Source: Dallia pectoralis
Lineage: Eukaryota > Chordata > Actinopteri > Esociformes > Umbridae
Assembly (NCBI GenBank): GCA_029465975.1
Contig: CM055740.1
Location: 5,498,317-5,562,316 of the forward strand
Direction of reading: 5' to 3'
Length of the DNA: 64,000 nt
A model generated the notes under the pieces. The model did no database searches and had not been told where the DNA came from. It was given only the letters and a program-made list of their open reading frames with translations. The position numbers and the translations under genes are program-made. This document shows positions 1 to 11,400 of the stretch, in pieces; position 1 is the first letter of the stretch; each line of letters begins with the position of its first letter.

Positions 1-1928
1 TATGGTGACACAAACAGAAATATGCCCTCGTAATATACATCTCTACATCATCAAAAATACTGTGCCTGCTCTTTCATCTTCTTCTGTGGTTCTTAACATA
101 AGACCTCATCTCCGGAGGTTGGTACAGGGAGGTTGGTACAGGGAGGTTGGTACAGGGAGGGTGGTACAGGGAGGTTGGTACAGGGAGGTTGTCACCACTA
201 CTACTCTGCATAACAACGGGACTGTAAAACAGTGACGTCACACCGTAGACATAACGCAGACGCCGAACATTTGACTGATTGTGTTTCGGATTGCGAAAAT
301 AAACACTGTTGTTATAGATTTAGCCGTTCCTGTGGATGGGGCAAACTAAGTGGAACGAAACTAAATGGAAATAAATCAATCTATATTTCACCTACCGGCA
401 TAAACCTGACTGATATCGGTCTCAGGAAACACTCCCACACTGCGGTGTTGGGCTATAATCCACTGTAATTCAGAAAGTAAACTACAAAAGTTTCGATGCT
501 AATTGATCGGTGAACATTTTGGTTTCCTTTTCTGCTACTTCGTTGCACTGGAATCATACATTCCTGATTGTGTGTCTTCTTCAAACCCAAAGCCCTAAAT
601 GTCACGGTGATGTTGAACCTAGCGTGATAATGGGTGTGTTATTACTCTCTATGGACATAGAAGACAGTGAGAAGGGATGGCGATTGCTGCTGATGTTGGA
701 AAGCCCGGGCTTCCAGTGCATTAAGGTCGACACTACACTAGGGGGCGCTGTTGGCACAAAATTCCAGCCTCCTGTGGAAGACGTTTAACGATAATGAAAA
801 GTTTCATTTACGTGTTTAATAGGAGTGTTTCCAGCCTCAGGTAAACTCTAGAAGTAACTAAGACAAATATCGAAACTACAGGGAAAACATAACAGCTGAA
901 AATTAAGTGTAATAACTTGTCTGCCAATTGAGAAATGTATCTGATGTGATCTACAGTACGGTAAAAAGGCACAATGCCTATTGAGCGAGAATCGATCTAC
1001 AGTCCAGTGAAATGGGTGAGAGAAAACAAAGATAATTTCACCAACTAAATTGCAAATACGGTGGTTGAATGTGTTAATGTTCCCATTTTTCTAAAGAGCT
1101 GTTAATAATCAGCATAATTTCTCTAAGAAAGACCCAGAAAAGAAAGACAGCCCTGTCAAACTGATTATGGTTCATTTCAAAAGTCCTCAGATGCCATAAC
1201 GATTAGGCTGCTGTTGTTTTTGATAAGTGTACAGTATATTCCCCATTGCAGACTGGTCCCAGTTGGGTCCTTCATTTCTACAGGCAGATTGGCTCCATGT
1301 CACCTGGGACCACTGTCACAATCTGAGGGACTTTTGTGCTTATTCGGTAAAACTGCAGAGCTGTTTTAAGTTGCAGTTTCTTCATTAAACATGAGGATAT
1401 TCCTACGTTTCAACAAAATAAGCATAATCATATTATTCGGTAAGTTTAAAAGCCCAGTGCAGTAAAAATTATGTTAATTCCTGTGTTCATCATAGCGCAC
1501 AACAGCTGATGGAACTAACCCAGTAAAAAAGTGGCGCAAAATTAACAGTGACATTTCCTGCTGCTGTTTGCAAATACAATCTAGATCAGCAGGTCTTCCT
1601 AGAACCCGTTTCAACCAATCACGTCTGTTTGTAGAATGCGAAATAGACCAATAGCAAAAAGGGTTCCAAATTTAGAAATGACAGCTAGTCTTCAGATTCC
1701 CCCTCCCCCTCAGACCTCCTCCATACAGTTACAGCAGAATTCTTGCCTGAGAAGCGCTGTCGTCAATTAAATGCTAAACGTTACTCAGAAATGTGCCAGT
1801 GATACAAAAACAGCTGCACTGGGCCTTTAAATAAGTCGACATAAAAAAATGACCGTCATGGACATAATTAGTAATTAACAGAAGCCCGTCGTGTGAAGTG
1901 GCTGTGTCGACCTCGTCATCTCCTGCTC
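1..1928 (-). other. shank2 3' UTR and downstream flank
   Basis: No coding exon is seen. No AATAAA occurs on the minus strand here. The best variant is ATTAAA at 820-815, which would give a 3' UTR of about 1.1 kb, but no clear GU-rich element follows it. The UTR may also run past base 1. A small five-unit repeat lies at 114-190. Confidence 0.5.
114..190 (+). repeat. 15-base minisatellite, about 5 units
   Basis: The unit GGAGGTTGGTACAGG is repeated head to tail with one T-to-G change. Confidence 0.9.
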
Positions 1929-2463
1929 TCATCTGTCCATCAGCAGTTTTAGGGCTCTCTCAATGTTCATGCGATGACCCACCCGAGTGACCCCGAGATC
2001 TATCAGGTCGTCCTTCTGCAGGCTGGGCAGGTGGCTGCCCTCGATATCGTTGTCCATGAAGGTGTCCCTGTGCTCGGCCAGGTTCAGGCTCGCCAGCCAG
2101 TCCGCCACGTCGTGCTTACTCCACATCAGGACCGGCTTGGCGGCGAACGGCTTGTCGGAGACGCCCTGCATGAGGGAGAGGGGAGAAGGCGAGCGGCTGC
2201 TCCCCGTGCCCAGGCTGAGGGGAGGCGTGGGCAGGCCGAACACGTCCGAGAGGGTGGGGGAGTTGGCGGGGAGGGAGGAGGCACATCCCAGGCCTGAGTC
2301 TGGGGGTGAGAGGATGGGGCTGGGGGCTCGGTGGTGAGGCGGAAGGCCGCTGTCCGTCTGGCGGCTCGGCGGCGGTGGCGGCGCGCTGGGGCCGAGCTGG
2401 GCGGCAAATGTGACCGTGGCGCTCCGCTGGGTTCCTGAGGCGAGGGAGCCACCATCTGGACAT
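1929..2463 (-). CDS. shank2: shank2 last coding exon with SAM domain and stop codon
   Basis: The exon begins A|TGTCCAGAT after CGTCCTCCGGCAG. It encodes a Ser/Pro linker (SGTQRSATVTF, SPTLSDVFGLPTPP, SRSPSPLSLMQ) and then the SAM domain: MWSKHDVADWLASLNLAEHR, DTFMDNDIEGSHLPSLQKDD, LIDLGVTRVGHRMNIERALK, LLMDR, stop TGA (1931-1929). The SAM domain forms head-to-tail polymers and targets Shank to the postsynaptic density. The ending ALK-LL-DR is shank2-like; I recall shank1 and shank3 ending differently. Confidence 0.97.
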
Positions 2464-5400
2464 CTGCCGGAGGACGAGGAACACACCGGGTTTAGAGGAG
2501 CACAGCGAAGATGTTCACCAGAAGTTAACTAGCTCAAAGTCAGAGACACGGAGTCAGCCTGACAAACCGCATGAGTTATTCTACGCTACACATGGATGCA
2601 AACAGACACAGCGGATAACAACCCCCCCCGACTGTACTCACCTGGCCGCTTCACAGCTGCTGTGTTGCCTCGTCTTTTATAACAAATGGAAATAGTAGTC
2701 CACATGCCAACCGGACAATAAGACATATGTAAACACACAGTGTTCTCCTAAGAAATTCCCACAAAACGCCAGACTGGAAGTGCCGTGCATATGCTTGTCT
2801 GTGTGTGTGTGTGTGTGTGTGAGCGCGCATATCAGAGAAATGGAAAGTACAATGTGGGAAATTAGGAAGTTGAATACAAGAGAAATTCCCTCCTTAAGAT
2901 GGAAATTGAGATTTTAATCTACATACAAACACACATTGTTTTTTGGTCACACACACACTTTCTTTGAAAAGTGTCCGAAGATGTCTACAATATGTCTACA
3001 AAACGTCTACGTGTATCATGAGTGTGGAACAGGCATACATATACAGTATACAGCACTTAGAAATGTTAGCAGGGTTTAAGTATATTCATATATTAGTATA
3101 TACAGCTAAGCATGTTGATCTTATCCTCAACTGATCAGGGCAAATAACCCCATAACGGGTAAGAATCCATCAGTTCAGGAGGAACACACTGGGTCTAGAG
3201 GAAATGCTACGGCATCTTATTTAGCTTACAGTACAGAACACGTATAGCCTATTTACACAGTGACAAAAACACACAGAAACACAAGAACAAAAGTGTGTAG
3301 AGAAACCAGGAGGATGAAGCCTGGTGACAAACACTCACAAATAGACATTCAAACGGGCCAAAAGCGAAAGGCAAAAGGAAAGTGTCCAATGACACTCGTC
3401 AGGTTAAACACACCGGTAGGCCTGTGGATTTACTTCTAGATTTCAGGTAACTTAGAAAATAATAATGAATAATGTATTCGTAAGAATTATATTATTGGGA
3501 TATTAATACTATTTGACCATTTTCATTCCTCACATTCTAATGTTATACAATGAGAACCTACTGAAATTCCTCTTTCTCCAGTTGCACTAAGCGTTCATTC
3601 AATTCATTAGACTAAGAACAAGGATGTCAGAGCCCGAAAGACGTCTTGGGCTTAGAGGGGGTTCCGTGACCCAGAGTGCTGTCCGGTACGCGGGCTCTGT
3701 GCTATTTTGAACGGTGCTGCTAGTGCCAAACAGTGACACACGGCGGCTCACCCCTTCATTCCAAGGAGAACAGCGTTGGTTTAAGTCTCTGTGATAATCA
3801 GACTGACGTGACGCCGTGTGGCTCATCCGCTCCTCAAGGCTGCTGCTCTCATTATTAGGTTGCTAGGCAACTCTTTCTGCTCTCCGGCAGAAGACACATG
3901 CACACACATACACGTACACACTCAAAAATGAGCACACAGACCCGGGTACAAATACACACACACACACGTGTGCAGGCATGCACAGGCAAACACACGCACA
4001 CATATAAACACATTGGCATTAACACACAAACAGAATCACACAGACACACACAGACCAACACACACACACAGCATTTTAAATGTATCATTTAAAGCACAAT
4101 AAAGGGTTACCTTGATCCAAAAACGGTCCTACATCCTGAGGAGGAGGTGTCTATCCCATCTCCGGGTTTTGGCGCCCTCTCCTTGCTCTGCACGTCCTGG
4201 GGGCTACAGCCGGGCAGGTCTCCCCACAACTTTGAGGTCCTTTGCGTCGGCGTCCTGGGGGGCTCAGAGATAACACCCCCCGACCCAGGGGGAGGGGGCG
4301 GAACAGAGGAGGGCGCTCCAAAAGTTCTCAGGTTCTCCTCGCTGTCCGCCAAGGCAGGGTCCTTGTAAAGTGCATTTATCTTATTGGCGGCAGGCTGCCT
4401 GGGTTTCAGCTTCAAGGTCCGATCCACTAGGAAGGCCTGTCCATCTGCATAGACTGTACATGTGTTGTCCAGGGCCTCGCCGCCCTCCGAAGACAGCGTG
4501 GAGATACTGGACACGGTGGACACCGTACTCGTGGTCTCCAGCTGTGGGTCTCCGCTGCCGCGGCTGTCCGGACCCACATCGATACCGGAGTCGTTGACGG
4601 GTTCGTAGCTCTCCAGCGGGGCGGAAGGAAAGCTGGGTGGCATACAGTTAGTGAGCACCGCGGGGCGTTTCATCACGACCTGGTCTGGGATGCCCGGGCT
4701 GTTGCCGAGATGGGGGTAGAACGGCGCCAGAGAAGAAGGGGCCCTGCCGGCGTTCCGTTGCTGTTTCAGGAGTTCGGCGATCATTCCCTTCTGGTCCTCG
4801 GGGATGTCAAAGCTGTTGGCAAACTCCAGCGGTGGCGGTAGTGGGTCAGCGAAGAACTCGTCGTCGATGTCCACGGAGGGTACACAGGGTGGAGGGGGAA
4901 TAGCGAAGGGTAGCTTGACCGGCTCTTCCACCGACGTGATGGTGATCATGGTCTTACCGCCTCTGGGTCCAGGGCCCATGCAGTGGGGATTCTGGGAGTT
5001 GGGGGAAGCCATTTTGGCCATGGTTGGTTGATTGGGGTCCCGAAGCTCGCTAGGGGTACTGTCCGGGCTCACCCCCCCATTCCCATCCCCCTCAGACACG
5101 CTGTTCTCGTCAGTCCTGGCCCCGTCTGTGGTGTGGACCATCAACAGCCCAGCTGACTTCTGCTGGGATGTATCCACGATGTCTATCAACATGTTCTTCT
5201 TCTCCTCTTCTCTCTGAGGCCGGGACATACCCTTGTCTTTGTCTTTGGCCAGTGGATGATCATATTTGGACTCGGTCTCATATTTGGCCTCGGTCATCTG
5301 CCGACGCAGCCCGACCCGCCCAGGTCGACCCATGGTGGCCGTCGAGGAGAAACTTGCATCCATGCCGGTTCTGAGCTTGGTATCGATGAACAGGGGTTTG

Positions 5401-8400
5401 TTCAGGTCGGCTTTGGACGGGTCGGTCTTCAGCGGCAGAGGTTGGGACTGCTCTCTCATGGCCCGGTCCCGTGCAGCCAGAGCCAGGGCCAGGGGGGAGT
5501 TTGGATCCAGGGGTTTCCCGGTGACTGGGTGAACGTAGTGTCCGCCACCGGAGCTGTAGGTCTTGACGGGCAGACTGACAGGGCTGTGGTGACCGGTGCG
5601 AGTGTGGAGTGGCCCCCTCACCATGGCGGGCTCCGGGCTGTTGAAGTCTGTCACCGTGCCCCCTCCTCTGGGGATGCTCAGGAGGGAGACGGGGGGTGCC
5701 AGGATGCGACGGAGACGCTCGTCACTGCTGAACATCCCCTCGTCGATGGACTTGGAGTGGCGGAGGCGCGGCGTCGGGGCGGGAGGCGAATCGTCGTTGC
5801 CCTGGTCCGTGGCGTAGTTCCGGTGGGACTCCGCGATCCTCCTGTCGAGCTCCCGCTCCCGCACGGCACCGGCCATGGCGGTGGCAAACGGGCTGCTGGG
5901 GTTGTGTCCGTCGTCGGGCAGGAGCTGACCCGGTTGGTCGTGAGATCCGGTCTCGATCTCCATGCTGCTGCCCTGGCTGCTCTTCCCACTGCTGGACGTA
6001 GAGGGCTCCTTGATTATGATGGTCGGGATTTTTATGCAGGTCTTCTCCGGGCTGTCCTCGATCTTGTGCTGCTTTACCAGCATGCCCTTTCTCCTCTGGG
6101 GTTTGTTGGGGGCAAACAGCCCAAGGTTGCCCATCTTCCCCAGGTCCGAGTAGGGGTTCTCAGGGATCTGGGCCCTGCGGTTCAGGAAGCTCTGCTGCGC
6201 TGTCAGGCTTTGCCCTGGGCTGTGGCTCCCCTGGTGGAGGTGCTGGTGGTGGTGATGGTTCTCAGACTGGTACTGCTCCGACTGGGGCTCGCCGTAGAAC
6301 ATCCCCCCCTGTTCCCTCCAGCCGTCCCTGACCCCCGCGTTGGAGTCCCCCCCTCGCTCGGGGGCGGTGCCTTTAGGAGCGGTCTGTCTGATGGTGCCGT
6401 AGCCCCGCCCCTGGGGGTTGGGCGCGTTGTTGTAGGGCGGAGACGGAGGGGAGATGGCGGGCGGCGGGGGGATGTCCTCGGATGTGTCGGGCATGGAAAG
6501 GCTCCTGGTGAACTTCAACATGGGAGGCGTCAGGAACTGAGGAGTCTCCTCTTCCGTGATTCCTGAGAGGAGAACATACGAGTCACAGGCAGACTGACAG
6601 GAGGCCTTAATGGCACACAAACCTTCCCATAAGTGTGACGTTAACTTACCAGACGTTCCTATAGACTTCTGTCTCCTGATGGTCCCCTGTCTGTTTGGCA
6701 CCCCCAGAAGGGGCCCTCCACCTCTGGGACTGCTTGGCTCTCTGGGCTGGGGCTGGTTCTGGTTCTGCATCGACATGTTCTGGCTTTCACACATGGACTA
6801 CAAAACAGAAACAGCAGTGAGTTTCTGGTTTTGGGGATACTCCAACAGCAACAGCATATCTTTCTGGTGACACACAATCAACGGTACTTAAGAGTACAAT
6901 AGACACAAGAATTATGAAAAAAATGTCTGCCAGTGTGGCAAAACAATGTCTGTTGTAACAAGTTTTAATTCCGCTTAAATTCTGCTTATACTTGCATTTA
7001 TCTCCGGGCTCATGGCAAAACATCGGCTGTTGGGTCGTGATTTGACCGTGGTGGCTACCCTTATTTCAGCATTGGACTTGTCCCACTTGTGCTTCTGTGG
7101 GGGTGTGTTCTCATCCACTTTATCTGGAAACGCAAAGACAGACACATTGATTACACACGACACCTCAACCGACGTATTCCACATCTGCCTCCAAACTATT
7201 ATGCACCATCATCTCAGGCAACGACGATCCGTCGAGAAGTAAAATCAAACCGAGCACAAATGAAAGAAACGAGAACAGAAATGGTTAAACCGTCATCGTT
7301 CAAAGTCCAAGCCGTGCAAGCGCTCAATCGATTAATCCACCAAAAGTACTTCAGAGAGCCCGTTTAAGTTTGGCTGCTCGGCTAGTTTTGCAAGCACATC
7401 GTTTTGGTTCTATGGTCTCCAGCCATCCTGGGCGCCACTCAGTTTGACCTCTCTTTTCAAATTCTTGTCATTTACGAGTGACAAGAAGTTGTCAAGATGG
7501 CACAAAAAGACTCGGGCCCTGGTTTCAGGGGTTCAACGGCCACTGCACAACCAACATGCCAGCATTTAGATTTATTTTGTGGGGGGGGGGGGCACTCTCA
7601 TGCATGTGAAGGGACGATTACTTAGAGTGACTGAGAATACAATCCTCTTCTTCAGACTGTCATTATCTGAGAACTGAACATCTACAACGGGAATGGAAGA
7701 GAAGGAATGGAAGAGTTGAGACACAGGGAGAAACATCCACCCTTTCCAGTTAGCCTGAGCACATTTGAATACGCCACATCACCGTCAAAACCTGTCAACG
7801 CGAGAGATGCAGATTCGTCCTAGTCTCTCCACTAAATACATGTGTATTGCACGGTGATTGACTGATAAAGACACATACAGCATGGGCAGAATGCATAGCA
7901 GATCATATGTACTGTGATTGACTTATATAGACACATACAGCATAGTTAGAATGCATAGCAGATAATAAGCCTTAAACCGTTTATTTCTTCATAGCTTATT
8001 TGTATGACTTGTGATCCCCTTCTGCATCATACTGGGGTTTTCTCCAAACGTAAGGATGTGTGAATTATATTACAAAGATAAAGAAATCTCCCTCCTTAAT
8101 TCAGCCACCACTTACCCAATCCACCATCCTTTAGCTATATTTGTCTCTCTCCCTCTCTCTCTCTCTGCCTCCCTCTCTCTCTCTCCCTATCTCTCTGCCT
8201 CCCTCTCTCTCTCTCCCCCTCTCTCCCTCAGTCATATATGCTAGCTAGTCACATTGCTGTATTTATAGCAGGAAGGAACCCTGGTGGATTGATGAAGTCA
8301 CTTATTCTAGGATCTCTGGCTTCAACACATTCTGGAACTCTAGAATCTTCCCTGCCCGTCTCCAGTGTTCTGGTGTGATGAAGTAAACGCCGAATGAGAT

Positions 8401-11400
8401 AATCAGGGGAATGGATGTGTGTAACGCAGGCCCCCGCTGGACCTACCGTAGAGCCTATTCCTATTGCAGATAGGATGCCGCGCTGCTATATTGGCCAACA
8501 CACTGTTCTCTACGCAGCATCATTTCCATGGCAACCTTGTTTCTGTGTGAGTTTGTCGGAGTCTATTTCAGCCTATCTGTAGTGTAGTGGGTCCGTTGTG
8601 TAACAGTGTGGCGTCCCTAAAGTTAGGTCCGTGTTTATACCGAGAAGGTTGCTGGCTGCCGTTTGAAATGTGCAGCTGACTGTTGCGTATTATCCACGCC
8701 TTCAAGTTCCCGACACCAAAAACAGGTCTTTCAAATAATCTTATCATCACAGAGGAGAGTACAACCATTTTGGAAGGATCGGTGCCAGAAGATAAGGGGC
8801 CGGTGCCCAAAATGGCTCCCTACCCACTTTAGAGTGTACTACTTTAGACCAGGGTCCAAGTGTGGCGCCACATGGGAAAGTGTGGCATTTATGACCCGGT
8901 CTTACTTAACCGCGTTTATAAGAGGTCAGAGAGATGAATAATACAAGGGCATAGTGGTGCACTCGCTCTGTGACAGGTTTTGGACGCACCCCGCATCACG
9001 TTCGCTAACGGGTCTCTGGACACTATCTAGTTCAAACAGACGTTTCCTTATATTCTCAATGTGCGTGGCACCAGTCCGGATACGACTAGGAGACATTCTA
9101 CAGCGGGTTCCCTGTATAACCTCGGCCCTCAACGGAACCAGACAAGTGAACAAGGCCCAAGTGAGTGACAAATAAACACCGTGAAGTGTGTGACGTCAAT
9201 TGCGTGAAGTGTGTAACGTCACAGGGGCAGGTGGAAGGAACATGACATATTTGTTGCAGATTCTATCGACATGTAAATAAACATTGTTAAAGGTGCGCCT
9301 TGTACTTACCGACTGTCTTTTTTCTTAAAGTGGCTGAGAAAAGGGAATAATAAGTAATACATGAATTAATAAATGCAACATATACACGTCTATACATTAT
9401 GAAACCAATATGCTGTATAGTGTGTGCGGTGACATGCACATCTGAATAAAGACGCAGAAATACAGACAGGTGACAAATTCATAGATTGGGAATCTCCCAT
9501 CGTTAACTTCCTCCACTCGTTTTTGGGGATTTTCCTTTAACTTGTCACTTGTATGTATAAAACATAACATAAACATAAACATATATCTATATAATATATA
9601 TATATTATATATCTATATATATCTATATATATATATCTATACGCAATCGTTTTGGGTCACTGAGAAGTGTCCTTGTTCTCCATGGAAACATGCATGCAAT
9701 GCGTTTGAATGGGAAATATAGCCAAATGAATAGCATATGGTATTTGACAAGGTTCAATTTAATTGATTGTGTCCTTCAAACTTTACTTCGTCAGAGAATC
9801 CTCCATTTGCAGCCATTACGGCGTTGCCGTAACGACAGCGCCGTTCACAGGGTATGGCATAGCGTTGCCATAACGACAGCGCCGTTCACAGGGTATGGCA
9901 TGGCGTTGCCATAACACCAGTGCGGTTCACAGGGTATGGCATGGCGCTGCCAAACCACCAGTGCCGTTCACAGGATTTGGCATGGCGTTGCCATAACAAC
10001 AGTGCCATTCACAGGGTATGGCATGGCGTTGCCATAACAACAGTGCCGTCCACAGGATTTGGGAGGGCGTTGCATATTTGTAAAAATGAGTGAAAGCCTT
10101 CCTTCTTCAAGGTTTTGCTATTACTATTTAATGATTCTGCCAGTTGAGGACCTGTAAGGAATCTGTTTCTCAAACTAGACACTAATGTATTTGTCCTTAT
10201 GCTCAGTTGACCACCTGGGCCTCCGACTCCTCTATATATTCTGATTAGAGCCAGTTGGCTCTGTTCTGTCAACAGAGTAGTACACATTGTGGTACGATAA
10301 CATCATTGCAAAAAGGTTCTGTAGGCTAAATTTGCCCTGGTATTAGGAAACACAACACGGAGTTGGAACACAGGACTGATGATTGCTGATAACGGGCCTC
10401 AGTAGAGGGCCATGAAGATATTCCACAAAATATTTGCCATTTCCAGATACTCAAAACACAACTATTGCTGTTCACCAAAGGCCCAATCCAACTGAAGGAG
10501 CTTATTAGGAACAATTTTGCAAATAAGAATGAGTGGATGTGCAAAACTGGTAGAGCCTGTAATTGCAGCCAAAAGTGCCTCTGCCAAATTCACTTGAAGA
10601 TTCTGTTTAGATGTGTGGCAACAACTCCTAGTCCTAATTACATCAATTTAATTTAAATCAATTTAATTAGAAAGGGGGGGGTACTTTGAGAGGTATTTTA
10701 ACTAGGGCTGGGATATTTAACGCGTTAATCTGATGCGTTAATTTCAAATGTTTAACGCGTTAAAATAATTTAACGCAATTAACGCACCACTTTATTAAGT
10801 TTCGGTTTCGGTTTGCTAAACCGAATTCAAATACCATAGAAGCAGCTCGTCTTTAGTTTATCATATAAAAGCAAACACATGGTCATTATTTACGTTACTA
10901 GAGAGTATATAGGACAGAAACACCCGATCATTATTGATGTTGCAATCCGCCAATCCGCGTTACTGCAGTAAGGTGCGCCTAATCGGGCTTTTGACCCAAC
11001 AAGTAATCGTTAACCGATGTTTTAGATAAATAGATAGAAACTGCCGCCCGATAAACACAGTAGAAGACGAGGGACTGAAATAAATCATTCCAATTGCATT
11101 GGGATCCCCATCATACAATCTACCCTCTAAAACAATTGTTTTGAGACATAACCTGCTGGAGAAAGCAGAGAACGTCACTCTCATGGAGACCCTAACCAAC
11201 CCGACATAACCAAACTTAATTTCACTTCATTCTGTTTGTCATTCATATTACAAAGGCTGTTATAGACTTCTTTAAAATTAATCTGGCAACTTTACATATA
11301 GTGCAATTATTTTGGCCTATAGGCTTACTTTCTAAAATAATCTTTGACATTGATGGTTTCACCTCACACTTTGTCATTTTGTTTTTGAAAATGTTTTATT

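Noticed and set aside
5256..6566. 436-codon open frame on the plus strand
   Set aside because: It is the antisense shadow of the GC-rich shank2 proline-rich exon; it has no known domain, and the minus-strand frame matches Shank2 throughout.
6986..6992. GT donor GTATAA four bases beyond the GC donor
   Set aside because: Using it leaves the next exon out of frame, and the GC position matches the consensus GCAAGT and the family alignment.
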